The notes: a model not told the origin generated them from the letters alone. DNA of 64,000 bases from Verrucomicrobiia bacterium (GCA_019634635.1 JAHCBB010000027.1:1-64000); one strand, 5' to 3'. Shown: positions 25,142 through 35,063, counted from the first letter of the stretch. Program-made: numbers and translations.

Positions 25142-26464
25142 TCACTTCTTTCTCCCGCCCTGAAAGTACCGCCCGACGCGGCCGATCTGCAGCTGCCACC
25201 AGCCGAACGTTTCCGTGACCCATTTATAGGCCGATGCGCCGATGAGCGTGCCCAGGGCCACCGAGGTGATCACGAACACCACGGTGACCATGCCCTCGAT
25301 ACCGGCGGTGCGGTCGCTCAGCAGGCGCGTGACGCTGAGCAGGCCAAGGGCGCCGGGCACCATCAGCCAGAAACTGGGCAGAAAGGTCACGATCGCCGGC
25401 GGGCCGCGGAAGCGGAGCTGGATCAGGTAGCCCAGCGGCGTCGCCACGAGCGTCCCAAAGAAGCCGCTGATCTCGCTGGCAAACACCTCCGCCGCGGCCC
25501 GCTGTGCGGCGACCGCCAGCAACACGACGAGGGTGATCCATTGGAGCGAGTTTCGCGGCGCCGAAAAATGTAGGTAGGCGCCCAGGGAAAAGATCAGCAC
25601 CCCGCCCCACGGTGCCCATGCGATCTTCACATATTGTGAGGCGGTGGCGACGAGGTCTCCGGAATCATAGCCCACGAGCATGGCGCCGGCGGCCAGACCG
25701 AACGCGAGCAGCACCAGCTGCACGAAACCCGCAATCAACCGGCTGGCCCCGCTGACCATGTCCCCGTAGGCCAGCTCCACCATGCCCAGCGTCAGCATGC
25801 CGCCGGGCAGAAAGGTCACCAGCGGCGGAATCAGCGCGTGCAGCGGGTCCACGGGCAGGCCCCGGCGCACCGCGAGGAAGACCAGCGTCGAAACCAGGGC
25901 GGCCGCAATCACCGGCATCGGCACCGCCTGCATGGTGCGACCGCGGTTCAACAGCTTCAACAGCCCGACGATGAGCCCCAGCACGGCTGCGGCGATCACG
26001 TTGGACAGCGTCGGCGTCAGGACCATGGCCACGCCGACCGCGAGAATGGTGTGTCCGAGGACGATGCCCGCCCAGCCAAAGCGCGCCGGCTGGCGCAGAA
26101 TCGCGGTCAGGCGCTGCAAGCCGTCGGCCAAATCCACCGTGCCGGCCTGGGCCGACTCGCCCAGGGCATAGATGTCGGCCATCTGATCGAGCCGCAGCGT
26201 CTGGGGCTCGCACTCGGTCAACGTCACCCGCTCGCCCTCGCTATCGTGCAGCGAGATGAACACCGCGGTCGGAAACGCGACCACCCGGGACTTGCGCATG
26301 CCGTAGGCGGACGCGGTGCGGCGCAGGAGCAGTTCGACCTTTGCGGTCTGCTCGCCGCAGGCGAGGTAGGCCCTCCCCAGCCGGAACATGAACTCGAGCA
26401 GGACGTTCGTGTCGGTGGCCGGAGGTCTCTCCGGAGCCCCGGGGGCTGGGGAATCGGGCTTCAT
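25142..26464 (-). CDS. ThrE-type threonine/serine exporter family protein
   Basis: The 440-residue protein joins the two halves of the ThrE family. The N-terminal domain (DUF1212-like) begins 'LLEFMFRLGRAYLACGEQTAKVELLLRR' and carries the first membrane group. The C-terminal DUF3815-like half includes 'TFLPGGMLTLGMVELAYGDM' and 'VATPLGYLIQLRFRGPPAIV'. About ten membrane helices are visible. The family exports small amino acids in Corynebacterium and the role here is assumed by homology. It converges with the SLC13 gene over a 90-base gap and lies 111 bases downstream of the DUF6268 gene on the same strand. Confidence 0.85.
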   Translation of the reverse strand: MKPDSPAPGAPERPPATDTNVLLEFMFRLGRAYLACGEQTAKVELLLRRTASAYGMRKSRVVAFPTAVFISLHDSEGERVTLTECEPQTLRLDQMADIYALGESAQAGTVDLADGLQRLTAILRQPARFGWAGIVLGHTILAVGVAMVLTPTLSNVIAAAVLGLIVGLLKLLNRGRTMQAVPMPVIAAALVSTLVFLAVRRGLPVDPLHALIPPLVTFLPGGMLTLGMVELAYGDMVSGASRLIAGFVQLVLLAFGLAAGAMLVGYDSGDLVATASQYVKIAWAPWGGVLIFSLGAYLHFSAPRNSLQWITLVVLLAVAAQRAAAEVFASEISGFFGTLVATPLGYLIQLRFRGPPAIVTFLPSFWLMVPGALGLLSVTRLLSDRTAGIEGMVTVVFVITSVALGTLIGASAYKWVTETFGWWQLQIGRVGRYFQGGRKK

Positions 26465-26575
26465 GAGGGCTGCGACGGCACCCCGCCCTGGCGCGTCGCC
26501 GAAGTCTCAAAGGCCCGAAGCCCGTCCCCCTGCGCGGTCCGTGGAGGCACCATCACGGGAGCGGACCCTCACGAT

Positions 26576-27598
26576 TCAGAACCGGCCGGCGGCCCGGATG
26601 CCGATGTAGGGGGCCGGGTCGTAGTCCTCCTTGAGCAGTTGGTTGCCGTTCTCGTCATCCAGTTGGAGCTGGCCGCCCAGCACGACACCGGCGAGGAAGT
26701 TCACGGACACCTGCGGGGTGAGGTTCCATCCCACGCGCGCCCTCAGGGGCAGGGAGGTGTCCTCGCCCACCCCGTTGGGTGCCAACTCGGCATCGTCAAG
26801 GCGGAACCGGCGCTGGTTGAAGAGCAGGCCCAGGCCCACGTTCCACTGCTCGGTGAACTGGTATTCCACCTCGGCGGCGGCGGCGGCGCCACCGCTGACG
26901 GGAATCGCCCCGACCCGGAGGAGCCATTGCTCGGCCGGCACCCAGTTCACCGCGACGACCGGCTCGACCCGGGCACTTTCCTCGATCTGGGAGACCAGGG
27001 CCAGGCCCAGGCTGATGAAGAGCGTCTTGCTGTGCCGGTAGTCCACCCCGAGCGACCCGCCGCCGGTGAACCCATCGGTCCAGTCGGCGCTGGTCTCCCG
27101 CGAGAACATGAAGACGCCGCCCGCGCGCACGCCCCAGTGTTCATCCACCTGGTAGGCGAACTGGGTGCCGTAGCGGTTGAAAAGCACCGTGTCCCACGGA
27201 TTGCCCTCGGCGAATCCTCCGCCGTCAAATTCGTAGTTGCTGAGGCCGACGAAGAAGGTGTTGAGCCAGGTCACCTTTTCCCCCAGGGCGGCCTGGAACC
27301 CGACGGTGGCATCGTACCGGGTCACCTGCATGGTGCCGCCTCCGTCAATGTCGGCCTCGCCCTGCCATGCGAAACCGCCATTCCCGACGAACTTGAACTC
27401 CGGGGACGCCTCGTAGCTCAACAGGTCGTCCGGTTCCTCGGCGAGGGCTGCCGGCCCCGCCAGCGCCAGCGCGGTCGCAGCGATCAGCCGGCGGGCTTGA
27501 GCCGTATGAAGGAAGCGCCGTTCCCGGGGGGACGGCAACGGCTCGCGTCGCCGGATGGATGGGACAGGCGCGGCGGCGCCTACGCTGAGGTGCTTCAT
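26576..27598 (-). CDS. DUF6268-type outer-membrane beta-barrel protein
   Basis: The 340-residue protein has a signal peptide ending near 'ALAGPAALAEE' (about residue 53, an unusually long N-terminus, so the true start may be internal). Alternating amphipathic strands follow and the protein ends in 'YIGIRAAGRF', the aromatic C-terminus of outer-membrane barrels. Strand patterns such as 'KTLFISLGLALVSQIEES' and 'QVSVNFLAGVVLGGQLQLDD' match the DUF6268 family, whose function is unknown. It is divergent from the transglutaminase-like gene over 147 bases. It may be co-transcribed with the thrE-type gene downstream. Confidence 0.75.
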   Translation of the reverse strand: MKHLSVGAAAPVPSIRRREPLPSPRERRFLHTAQARRLIAATALALAGPAALAEEPDDLLSYEASPEFKFVGNGGFAWQGEADIDGGGTMQVTRYDATVGFQAALGEKVTWLNTFFVGLSNYEFDGGGFAEGNPWDTVLFNRYGTQFAYQVDEHWGVRAGGVFMFSRETSADWTDGFTGGGSLGVDYRHSKTLFISLGLALVSQIEESARVEPVVAVNWVPAEQWLLRVGAIPVSGGAAAAAEVEYQFTEQWNVGLGLLFNQRRFRLDDAELAPNGVGEDTSLPLRARVGWNLTPQVSVNFLAGVVLGGQLQLDDENGNQLLKEDYDPAPYIGIRAAGRF

Positions 27599-27745
27599 GG
27601 TCTTGGGTTAAATCGGGCAAAAAAACAGGGCTCTAAGTACGGATCAAGCTCGTTCGGCAGCGTGGAAAGTCTGCTGCCGGGGTGCAAGTGCGAAATGATT
27701 GGGTTGGCGTCCCAAAGACCCGGGAAGTTATCCTCGGGCTTCACG

Positions 27746-28603
27746 ATGAAGCGCATCCGCATCAGCCACCGGACTGAATATCACTACCACGAGCCCGTCA
27801 CGTTCGGCGTTCATCGGGCCCTGATGCGCCCGCGCGAGGATCACGATCAGCGCATCGTCACCGGCCGTTTTGAGATCGAGCCTGCCGCCGAGGTGCGCTG
27901 GCTGCGCGACATCTACGACAACTCAGCGGCGGTGATCACGTTCGGGGAGCCGGGGGCCCGGCTGCGGGTCTTCAGCGAGGTGGACGTGGATTTGCGGGAC
28001 GAGGAACCCGTGGAGTGTCTGATTGATCCGGCGGCGCGCTCGTTCCCGTTTCAGTACGGCCCTGAGGAGCAGGTGGAGCTGGTGACCTACCGGCTGCCCA
28101 GCTACCCCCATGACGGCCCGGCCCTGCAGCAGTGGCTCCTGGAGCTGTACCGCCCCGGGCAGCTCATCGGGACCTACGAGCTCCTGAACAACCTCAACGC
28201 CCGGATTTTCCAGTCCTTGAAGTACTCCGCCCGCGAGTCCGCCGGCGTGCAGCTGCCCTGCGAAACGTTGGCGAAAGGCGGGGGAACCTGCCGCGACTAC
28301 GCCGTGTTGATGATGGAAGCGGCACGGGCGTGGGGGTTTGGGGCACGCTTTGTCAGCGGGTACATCCAGCTGGCCGATGGGCAGCACGGCGCGACCCACG
28401 CCTGGACGGAGATTTATATCCCGGGCGCCGGCTGGCGCGGCTTTGATCCCACCAACAACAAGCGCGCCGGCAACGAGCACATTTCCACCGCCGTCGCCCG
28501 CGAACAGGAGAAGGCCATGCCCTTGTCGGGTTCCTGGGCCGGGCCTTCGACCGCCTTCGACCGCCTGGACGTCTCGGTGCAGGTCGCGGCGGTCCCGCAA
28601 TAA
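27746..28603 (+). CDS. Transglutaminase-like cysteine protease family protein
   Basis: The 285-residue protein opens with the bacterial transglutaminase N-domain ('IRISHRTEYHYHEPVTFGVH'). It then has the catalytic triad segments 'KGGGTCRDYAVLMMEAARAW' (Cys), 'GATHAWTEIYIPGAGW' (His) and 'GFDPTNN' (Asp). Such proteins act as peptidases or peptide-crosslinking enzymes and are often found with circularly permuted ATP-grasp genes, none of which is seen here. ATG 27746 gives the standard N-terminus. The very long frame upstream is a shadow of the minus-strand genes. Confidence 0.9.
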   Translation: MKRIRISHRTEYHYHEPVTFGVHRALMRPREDHDQRIVTGRFEIEPAAEVRWLRDIYDNSAAVITFGEPGARLRVFSEVDVDLRDEEPVECLIDPAARSFPFQYGPEEQVELVTYRLPSYPHDGPALQQWLLELYRPGQLIGTYELLNNLNARIFQSLKYSARESAGVQLPCETLAKGGGTCRDYAVLMMEAARAWGFGARFVSGYIQLADGQHGATHAWTEIYIPGAGWRGFDPTNNKRAGNEHISTAVAREQEKAMPLSGSWAGPSTAFDRLDVSVQVAAVPQ

Positions 28604-28607
28604 GGTC

Positions 28608-28637
28608 CGGTTGCGGGCTTCGGGGCGTCCGCAACCG
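28608..28637. terminator. Hairpin between convergent genes
   Basis: CGGTTGCGG (28608-28616) pairs with CCGCAACCG (28629-28637) around a 12-base loop. It lies five bases after the stop of the transglutaminase gene and 30 bases beyond the stop of the minus-strand AbgT gene. It is therefore well placed as a bidirectional terminator, although no T-run follows. Confidence 0.55.
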
Positions 28638-28666
28638 CCCGACCTCCCGTCATCCGTTGCCACGCA

Positions 28667-30244
28667 TCAGTTCAATCCCCAGGGCAGCCCGAGGAGGAAC
28701 CACGCGACAAACAGCAGGACCCAGATGAAGGAGATCCCGATGACGTACGGGATCATCAGGGCCACGATCGTGCCGACGCCCGCGGTCTTGTCATACTTCT
28801 GGGCGAACACGACCACCAGCGCGAAATAGGCGTTCAGCGGGGTGATCACATTCATCGGCGAATCCGCCACACGATAGGCCGCCAGGACGGACTCGGGGGC
28901 CACACCCAGTTGCACCAGCAGCGGGACAAAGATGGGTGCGAAGAGCGCCCACTTCGCGATGGCGCCGGTGATGAGCAGGTCAATGATGGCGACCACCACG
29001 ATGAAGCCGAGCAGGAGGACCAGTGGCGGGACGCTGGCCGTTTTGAGCACATCGGCCATGGAGACCGCAAGGATGGTCCCGATGTTGCTGTAATTGAAGT
29101 AGGCGATGAACTGGCTGAGGATGAAGAGCAGGAAGATGAGGCTGCCGAGGCCGGCCAGCGCCTTCTCCATGGACGTGATCACGTCGTTGGCGCTTTTCAT
29201 CGTCCGGGCGCCAAGGCCGTAGGCGGTCCCCGTGACCCAGAACAACACCATGATCACCGCGATCAGGCCGTTCATGAAGGGCGAGTTCCCGATCAGGGCG
29301 CCCGTCTCCGGATTTCGCAGCGGCGCCCCGGGTGCCAGGGTGAGAAAACCCAGGACGATCAGAACGCCGACCAGTCCGAAGGCGGCAAATTTGAGTCCGC
29401 GGGGTTCATCGCCCATCGCCGCCGCATTGGCCTCCGCGGAATCGGGAGTCGCCGACAAGTCGCCGGCACACCCCGGGTCGTACCTGCCCAGCCGCGGCTC
29501 GATCACCCGCTGGGTGACGAACGTGATCACCACGGTCAGGACGATGACCGAAGCGATGGAAAACCAGAGGTTGGCCGTGAGATCAATGGAGAGGGCCGGG
29601 TTGACCAGGTGAATGGCATCGTTGGTGAACTCGGTCAGGACGGCGTCCAGCGGCTTGATGAGCATGTTCACCGTGAACGCGGCGGCCACGGCGGCGAAGC
29701 CCGCGGCCAGACCCGCGAGGGGATGCCGGCCGACGCTCAGGAACGCGGAGCCGGCCAGGGGGATCAGGACGAGATAGCCGGCATCCGCTGCAATGCTCGA
29801 CACGATACCCACGAACACCAGGATGTAGGCAATGGCCCAGCCCGGGGACACGGCCACCAGTTTGCGAATCAGCGCCTTGATCAGGCCCGAGGCCTCCGCC
29901 ACCCCGACTCCGACCATGGCCACGATGATGAGCCCCACCGCGGTGAACCCCATGAAATTGGGGATGACCGAGGTGTACATGAAACGGATCCCCTCGGTCG
30001 TGAGCAGGCTGCGCGCGTGGACGGTGCTGCTCAGGAGCTGGTCCGACTGCGGATCCATCACGCTTTGCGTCACGGACGCACCGGCGAGATGCAACACGTG
30101 CGACAGGACCACCACGACGACCATGAGGAAGAGGAAGATCATCGCGGGATGCGGAACCTTGTTCCCCACCTTCTCGACGACATCGAGCATCCTTTTCATA
30201 AGCCCGCCGCTGGCCTGGGGAGGGGCTGTTTGCGTGACGTTCAT
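28667..30244 (-). CDS. AbgT family transporter
   Basis: The 525-residue membrane protein starts 'MKRMLDVVEKVGNKVPHPAM' at its sixteenth residue and has about twelve helices. Family-typical parts include 'GVGVAEASGLIKALIRKLV', 'AGFAAVAAAFTVNMLIKPLD' and 'ADSPMNVITPLNAYFALVV'. E. coli AbgT takes up p-aminobenzoyl-glutamate, and other members export sulfonamides by proton antiport, so direction and substrate are open. ATG 30244 is used, because the extra 60 codons upstream lie in the spacer after the porin gene and look unrelated. It is the last gene of a leftward run that starts with glutaminase. Confidence 0.9.
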   Translation of the reverse strand: MNVTQTAPPQASGGLMKRMLDVVEKVGNKVPHPAMIFLFLMVVVVVLSHVLHLAGASVTQSVMDPQSDQLLSSTVHARSLLTTEGIRFMYTSVIPNFMGFTAVGLIIVAMVGVGVAEASGLIKALIRKLVAVSPGWAIAYILVFVGIVSSIAADAGYLVLIPLAGSAFLSVGRHPLAGLAAGFAAVAAAFTVNMLIKPLDAVLTEFTNDAIHLVNPALSIDLTANLWFSIASVIVLTVVITFVTQRVIEPRLGRYDPGCAGDLSATPDSAEANAAAMGDEPRGLKFAAFGLVGVLIVLGFLTLAPGAPLRNPETGALIGNSPFMNGLIAVIMVLFWVTGTAYGLGARTMKSANDVITSMEKALAGLGSLIFLLFILSQFIAYFNYSNIGTILAVSMADVLKTASVPPLVLLLGFIVVVAIIDLLITGAIAKWALFAPIFVPLLVQLGVAPESVLAAYRVADSPMNVITPLNAYFALVVVFAQKYDKTAGVGTIVALMIPYVIGISFIWVLLFVAWFLLGLPWGLN

Positions 30245-30338
30245 AGTAGGATTGTCTTGCGGACCGGGGGCCCGGTCGGAGGTTTGAAGGGTCCTTGGGA
30301 TGAAGATCCAATTCGGAATGCCGACGAAACGATCCGGC

Positions 30339-31718
30339 TCAAAAGGCAAGGCGGAAACGACCCCAGAAGGCGCCAATGACTTCCTGGGTGGGGGCGTTGC
30401 CGGGGTCGAAGATGGCCTGGGCACCGACCGAGACCTGGGAGAAGTGCGTCAGCTGCCATCGGTAGAATCCCTCCAGGACTTTTTCCTCCTGCGCGGCATC
30501 ATCGCGGGGAAACCCGACGGAAAATGCGATTCCCGCCATGTCGTCCGGATCACCCATCAGACCGCGAAAGCCGAACCCGCCCTGAATGTACTGTTTGATG
30601 TTCGAAATGGCGTCCGCGTAACCGTACCGGGCTGAGAACTGAATCCTTTCGTTGATCTGCTGGTCGGCGACCACCGACACGCCGTTGCCGGCGGGCACGC
30701 CCGTCTGGTCCCGTTCGCCGACATGCCAGCCTGAGACCGTGTAGCGGCCCTGTCCAAGCCTCGCAAAGGTGGGTGTCCAGCCGACTTCACCGAAGGAGAA
30801 AAATGTCCACTGATCGAGCGTGCTGAATCCGGAGGTGGTGGTGGTTCCGTAGGCATTGGCGGTGCCGGCGGTGGCGTAGAACTCCTGATCCTTCGGCCGG
30901 AAGGAGACTCCCGCCGTGGGTCCATGACCCGGTCCGGCGATGGTTGGGTTCGCCGAAAACATGCGGTTTACGAACGAGATGTTCGCGCTCTGCAGCCAGG
31001 TGGAGCCGAAAAAGTCCGTCGGATCTCCGCGCCCGACGAGAAAGCGGAACTGACCGTCGTACAACCGCTGGGCCCAGTACACGTCGCGGACGACCCAGCC
31101 GCGGTCATTGAAGGTGTTGGCGGTCGGTTGGAGGGTTCCCGCCTGCGGTCCGAGCGAATTGGGCGTGGTCGAACCGATGGCAAAGCGGTCCTCAATGTCG
31201 AACACCAGTCGGCCCGGGTTCTCGGTGTCGCGTCCCACCAGAGTCCATGACGTCATCAGGTCAAAATCCCCCGCGGCCCCGTAACGTTCCGGCGGCCCGC
31301 CACTGAGCCCTTGAAAGAGCATGGTATAGGCGGTGCCGATGCGCAGCCCGGTCGCGCGGTACAGATCGGCCAGATGATCGGCGGCGTAATCCACCGGCCA
31401 CGAAACGTACGGGATTTGGAGGTAACCGCGGCGGACGACGGAGAGGTCGTCGAGCTCGGCCTCGGCGGCGCTCGGCGAAAGGCCCGGGGTCCAGCTGACG
31501 TCATCCACCTCCGGCCCGAGAATGTAACCCAATCCCTCGGCACCCATCCGGTTGCCTGCCAGGAGCAGGCACGCCACCGTGCCGAGAGACCAGAGCGGGT
31601 GTCCCGAACGCAGGAAGGCGGGGGGCCTGGACGATGCCTGCAAGGCCTCATCGCGGAGGGGGGCGGAGGGCCGGGAGCCATTATCGGGGGCCCTCATCGG
31701 ATCGCGGGAGTTATTCAT
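30339..31718 (-). CDS. OprB-like carbohydrate-type porin
   Basis: The 459-residue protein has a signal-like hydrophobic stretch 'LGTVACLLLAGNRMGAEG' about 45 residues in, so translation may begin later than ATG 31718. It then has the outer-membrane strand pattern of OprB family porins, for example 'FDIEDRFAIG', 'RDVYWAQRLYDGQFRFLVGR' and 'FFGSTWLQSANISF'. It ends 'GAFWGRFRLAF' with the terminal phenylalanine of outer-membrane barrels. It would let small solutes cross the outer membrane for the two inner-membrane transporters flanking it. Gaps are about 95-98 bases on both sides. Confidence 0.75.
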   Translation of the reverse strand: MNNSRDPMRAPDNGSRPSAPLRDEALQASSRPPAFLRSGHPLWSLGTVACLLLAGNRMGAEGLGYILGPEVDDVSWTPGLSPSAAEAELDDLSVVRRGYLQIPYVSWPVDYAADHLADLYRATGLRIGTAYTMLFQGLSGGPPERYGAAGDFDLMTSWTLVGRDTENPGRLVFDIEDRFAIGSTTPNSLGPQAGTLQPTANTFNDRGWVVRDVYWAQRLYDGQFRFLVGRGDPTDFFGSTWLQSANISFVNRMFSANPTIAGPGHGPTAGVSFRPKDQEFYATAGTANAYGTTTTSGFSTLDQWTFFSFGEVGWTPTFARLGQGRYTVSGWHVGERDQTGVPAGNGVSVVADQQINERIQFSARYGYADAISNIKQYIQGGFGFRGLMGDPDDMAGIAFSVGFPRDDAAQEEKVLEGFYRWQLTHFSQVSVGAQAIFDPGNAPTQEVIGAFWGRFRLAF

Positions 31719-31816
31719 GGCTGGATACCTGCGGGAGGTGGGGCAGGGGCGACGGCGTGAGGGAGTCGGGTGGAGTCGGGTCCCGCTGGATCGGAGGGTT
31801 GCACCCAGGCCGGGGG

Positions 31817-33454
31817 TCAGGCTCTGTTCGGCTTCGCGCCGGAGGGGATGTCACCCGGTTTCAAGCCGGGCAGCCAGCCACAGGGCACGAGCGCGAGCAC
31901 GGAAAGCAGGGACAGGAACACAAATCCGGTCTTGAGCGCCCGAAGGCGGGTTTCGGAGTTGATTCGAACGGCCTCGGCGACCTGTTCGGGTGTGGCGTCG
32001 GTCTGTTCGAAGCGTTCCTTGAGACGGTCGTTGTTCAGGAAGTTGATGCTGGCGAGGTTGACCTGTTCCTTCATTTCGGCGGTGATCTTCGGATTATCGT
32101 ACACTTTGCCGAGGACCCCGGCACTGAGCACGGCCACCACCAGCGCGCCCATGACCGCGGTGCCGACCGCGGCGGCGAGATTCTGGGTCACACCGCGCAG
32201 GGACCCGACATCGCCGGCGAACTCGCGGGGCGACTCGGTGACGAGCACGTTGAAGAGCAGGGTGACCAGCGCCCCCTGGCCGATGCCGACGGTGATGAGG
32301 CCGAGGATGACGGGGAGGACGCTCCAGTTGTTGCTGGCGACGAACGCGAGCCAGAGCGTTCCGACGGTGACGAGGGCGTACGCGCCGCGGGCGATCTGCC
32401 GCGGGCTAAACGTGTCATAGAGCCGGACGACGAGCAGCGCGGTGAAGAACACCGTGAGCATGAAGGGCATCATCGCGATCGAGGTCGCCGCCGGCGCCCG
32501 GCCCTGAACGATCTGGATGTAGAGGGGCACGGTGAAATTGATGGCCGCCTCGGTGCTGACGATGAGGAAGAGCGCAATGACCGTCGCCCATTCCCGGGCT
32601 GAATCCACCACCCGGAGGTCCAGCAGGGGGGTGCCGCCCCGTTTCGCGACACGGTGCGACCAGCCGAAGAACCCCATCACGATGGCTGCGCCGACCACGA
32701 TCAAAATGGGCGCCGGGGAAACCCCCAGGAGGTCGAAGGGTGCCGACGGTCGGGCCAGCAGCGCCCCCCAGCCCCGGAGATTGTTGAACCCGAAAGTGAT
32801 GGCGATGATGCCCAGCGCGGCGAGAACGACGCCCACACCGTCAATCCGGATGTCCGGGTTCCCCGGGGTGGGCTTCAGCTTGAAGCTGAGCAGCAGGATG
32901 GCCGCGGCGTGCACGATCAGCAGGCCGAAGCCGAGGCGATAATCAATGGAGGCCAGGAATCCCACGGTGACGAACGCCAGGACGCCGGCGATGGCGCGTG
33001 CCGAGCCGAGGAGACCCACGGCCTTGGCCTGTTGTTTTCCGCGGTAGTGACTGGCAATGAGCGCCACGAGGGTGGGCACCAGGGAGGCGCCCGCCAGACC
33101 CGCGAGGCCCTGCGCCGCCAGCATGATGGAGGCCGTGGGCGCGAGCACCATCAGCACCATCGCCGCGAGGAACATCCCGACGGCGATCTGGAAGAAACGT
33201 TTCACCCCCAGCCGCTGGCCGAGCTTCCCGCCCAGCATGACAAAGCCGGAGACCCCCAGGGAATACATCACGATGGCCGTACCCACCGTGGTGGGTGCCG
33301 TCTGAAACCGCTCCACCATGCCGCTCATCGAAACCGGGATGGCGGCCACGTTGAAGGACATGAGCATCTGGCCCATCGCGATGACCACCATCGGCAGCCA
33401 GGGCTCCTGCGTTTCGGTTGCGGCGCCGGCGCCCTTGAGTTCGGTTGTTGCCAT
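31817..33454 (-). CDS. MFS transporter, DHA2 (EmrB/QacA) type
   Basis: The 545-residue protein has about fourteen membrane helices. Motif A reads 'GGKLGQRLGVKRFF' near residue 75 and motif C-like segments 'LAGLAGASLVPTLVALIASHY' follow. The length and helix number fit the drug:proton antiporter DHA2 group. It is encoded 80 bases after the glutaminase gene and 98 bases before the porin gene on the same strand. That placement hints at export of a product or antimetabolite connected with glutamine or glutamate handling. The substrate cannot be read from the sequence. Confidence 0.85.
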   Translation of the reverse strand: MATTELKGAGAATETQEPWLPMVVIAMGQMLMSFNVAAIPVSMSGMVERFQTAPTTVGTAIVMYSLGVSGFVMLGGKLGQRLGVKRFFQIAVGMFLAAMVLMVLAPTASIMLAAQGLAGLAGASLVPTLVALIASHYRGKQQAKAVGLLGSARAIAGVLAFVTVGFLASIDYRLGFGLLIVHAAAILLLSFKLKPTPGNPDIRIDGVGVVLAALGIIAITFGFNNLRGWGALLARPSAPFDLLGVSPAPILIVVGAAIVMGFFGWSHRVAKRGGTPLLDLRVVDSAREWATVIALFLIVSTEAAINFTVPLYIQIVQGRAPAATSIAMMPFMLTVFFTALLVVRLYDTFSPRQIARGAYALVTVGTLWLAFVASNNWSVLPVILGLITVGIGQGALVTLLFNVLVTESPREFAGDVGSLRGVTQNLAAAVGTAVMGALVVAVLSAGVLGKVYDNPKITAEMKEQVNLASINFLNNDRLKERFEQTDATPEQVAEAVRINSETRLRALKTGFVFLSLLSVLALVPCGWLPGLKPGDIPSGAKPNRA

Positions 33455-33534
33455 GAAGGGGAGTTGGTTTGGTGTTGTTGCGACCGCTCCGACGGACGGG
33501 AGGCGCCGGCATTTCCGGGGGCGGGCCCGCGCCC

Positions 33535-34545
33535 TCAGGATTCCGGCTTTGATGTAAACAGATCGAGGCCCAGCCGATCCGAAAGAAACCGGGCTGCAAG
33601 CTGTCCCTTGACGCTGTTGCCGGCCGCGTCGAGCGGCGGGGCAAACGTTCCCAGCCCGCCCTTGCCCGGCGAAACGGTCACAATGCCGCCACCGATGCCG
33701 CTTTTGCCAGGCAGTCCGATGTCGTACAGCCAGTCGCCCGAGGTCTCATACAACCCGGCCGTGGCCATCACCACCAGCGCATCGCGGCAGCTTTCGGCAT
33801 CCACCACGCGCTCCCGGGTGATCGGGTTGACCCCGCCGTCGGCCAGGGTGGCGCCCATCACCGCCAGATCCCTGGCGGAGACGTTCAGCGAACACTGCTT
33901 GGTGTACAGGTCCACCGCCTGGGCGGGATCCATGTAGATCCGGCCGAAGCTTTGCAGCAGACGGGCGATGCCCTGGTTCCGGTAATTCGTCTCCGTCGCG
34001 GAGGCATAGACCACATCGTTCAGCGGCAACGTACGGCCGGCAAACCGGGACAGCCCCTCGTGGATGAACGACCACTTCGCCTCGTGGGTCGCGCCCGGCA
34101 CCAGGCTCGTCGTCGCAATGGCCCCGGAATTGACCATCGGATTGGTCCGGCCATCCCCGCTCACGCTGCGCTCAACGGCCGCGAGCGAGTTGAAGGCCAT
34201 CCCGGTCGCATTCACCCCGAGCTTCTGCCGCGTCTCCTCCGCACCGAGGGCCTGGCAGACCAGGGCGAAAACAAACGGCTTGGACACGCTCATGATCGAG
34301 AATTCATATTCCGCGTCTCCAGCCTGGTAGACATTGCCGCTGGTGCCGACCACGCAAATGCCGAACAGGTCGCTGTCCACCTCGGCGAGCGCCGGGTAGA
34401 CCTGCGAATTGCTTCCCCCGGTGTCGGACTTGAATCGCGCGTGGGCCTCGGCCACAAGGGAGCTTACAAGGTCCGCCGGCGGCAGGCGCCCCGTGGAAAC
34501 ATAGGAGGGGGTCGTGGCCCGACCGATCAGGGATGAATTGCTCAT
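33535..34545 (-). CDS. glsA: Glutaminase A
   Basis: The 336-residue enzyme hydrolyses glutamine to glutamate and ammonia in the cytoplasm. It has the serine beta-lactamase-like active site S86-x-x-K89 ('FSIMSVSKPFVFAL'), the substrate-binding 'NPMVNSGAIATTSLV', 'TETNYRNQGIARLLQSFG', and a C-terminal 'GLPGKSGIGGGIVTVSPGKG'. ATG 34545 begins the family-typical N-terminus, and 28 more codons of open frame upstream lack similarity. The gene opens a run of four leftward genes ending in abgT. Its release of ammonia could counter acid stress, as for E. coli GlsA, but that is inference. Confidence 0.93.
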   Translation of the reverse strand: MSNSSLIGRATTPSYVSTGRLPPADLVSSLVAEAHARFKSDTGGSNSQVYPALAEVDSDLFGICVVGTSGNVYQAGDAEYEFSIMSVSKPFVFALVCQALGAEETRQKLGVNATGMAFNSLAAVERSVSGDGRTNPMVNSGAIATTSLVPGATHEAKWSFIHEGLSRFAGRTLPLNDVVYASATETNYRNQGIARLLQSFGRIYMDPAQAVDLYTKQCSLNVSARDLAVMGATLADGGVNPITRERVVDAESCRDALVVMATAGLYETSGDWLYDIGLPGKSGIGGGIVTVSPGKGGLGTFAPPLDAAGNSVKGQLAARFLSDRLGLDLFTSKPES

Positions 34546-35063
34546 GGAATCTTCCTGCGAGGGCACCTGACGAACCACCGCGCTCCCGGTTGGTCCCGCG
34601 TGGTTCTTGATCGGACGGGCCGCACCCACTGCTCGGGCAAGCGACTTGCAGAGTGAGTTCCATGGATCGTCATCGCGTCAAGGGAAAGCTTTGAAATCGA
34701 GGAAATTGATCGCCATCCGGGACGTTCACCAGATGGCCGCGGGACTTCCAGGTCGGGCCGTGAAGCTGTCGTGCTTCTGCGGCCCGGCGGATTGGCGAGT
34801 TGGCGGTTGGCAGCCCGGGCGAACACTTCAGATGGGATGCCCGGCGCCTGCGCCAAAGCGTCGTCCCGGTTCCACGCCTTCGGAATATCAGCCAAGTGGC
34901 GCGTTTGGGCGGTGCCAAGCCTGACCGGAAGAACCATGGCGACCCGATGCCGATGCGGATCCGCGGAAATTATTTACCGAGGACCACCCGCCCGGGCAGG
35001 TCCAATTCGAGTCGGGCGGGGTCTCCGGGCCAGGGGGGCCGGATCATACCCGGGTCCCGGGTG
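34546..35063. other. 518-base gap upstream of glsA
   Basis: No convincing gene is seen. The open frames on both strands are short and lack conserved patterns. The stretch must hold the glsA promoter on its left side. I see no clear -35/-10 pair or hairpin. Confidence 0.4.
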
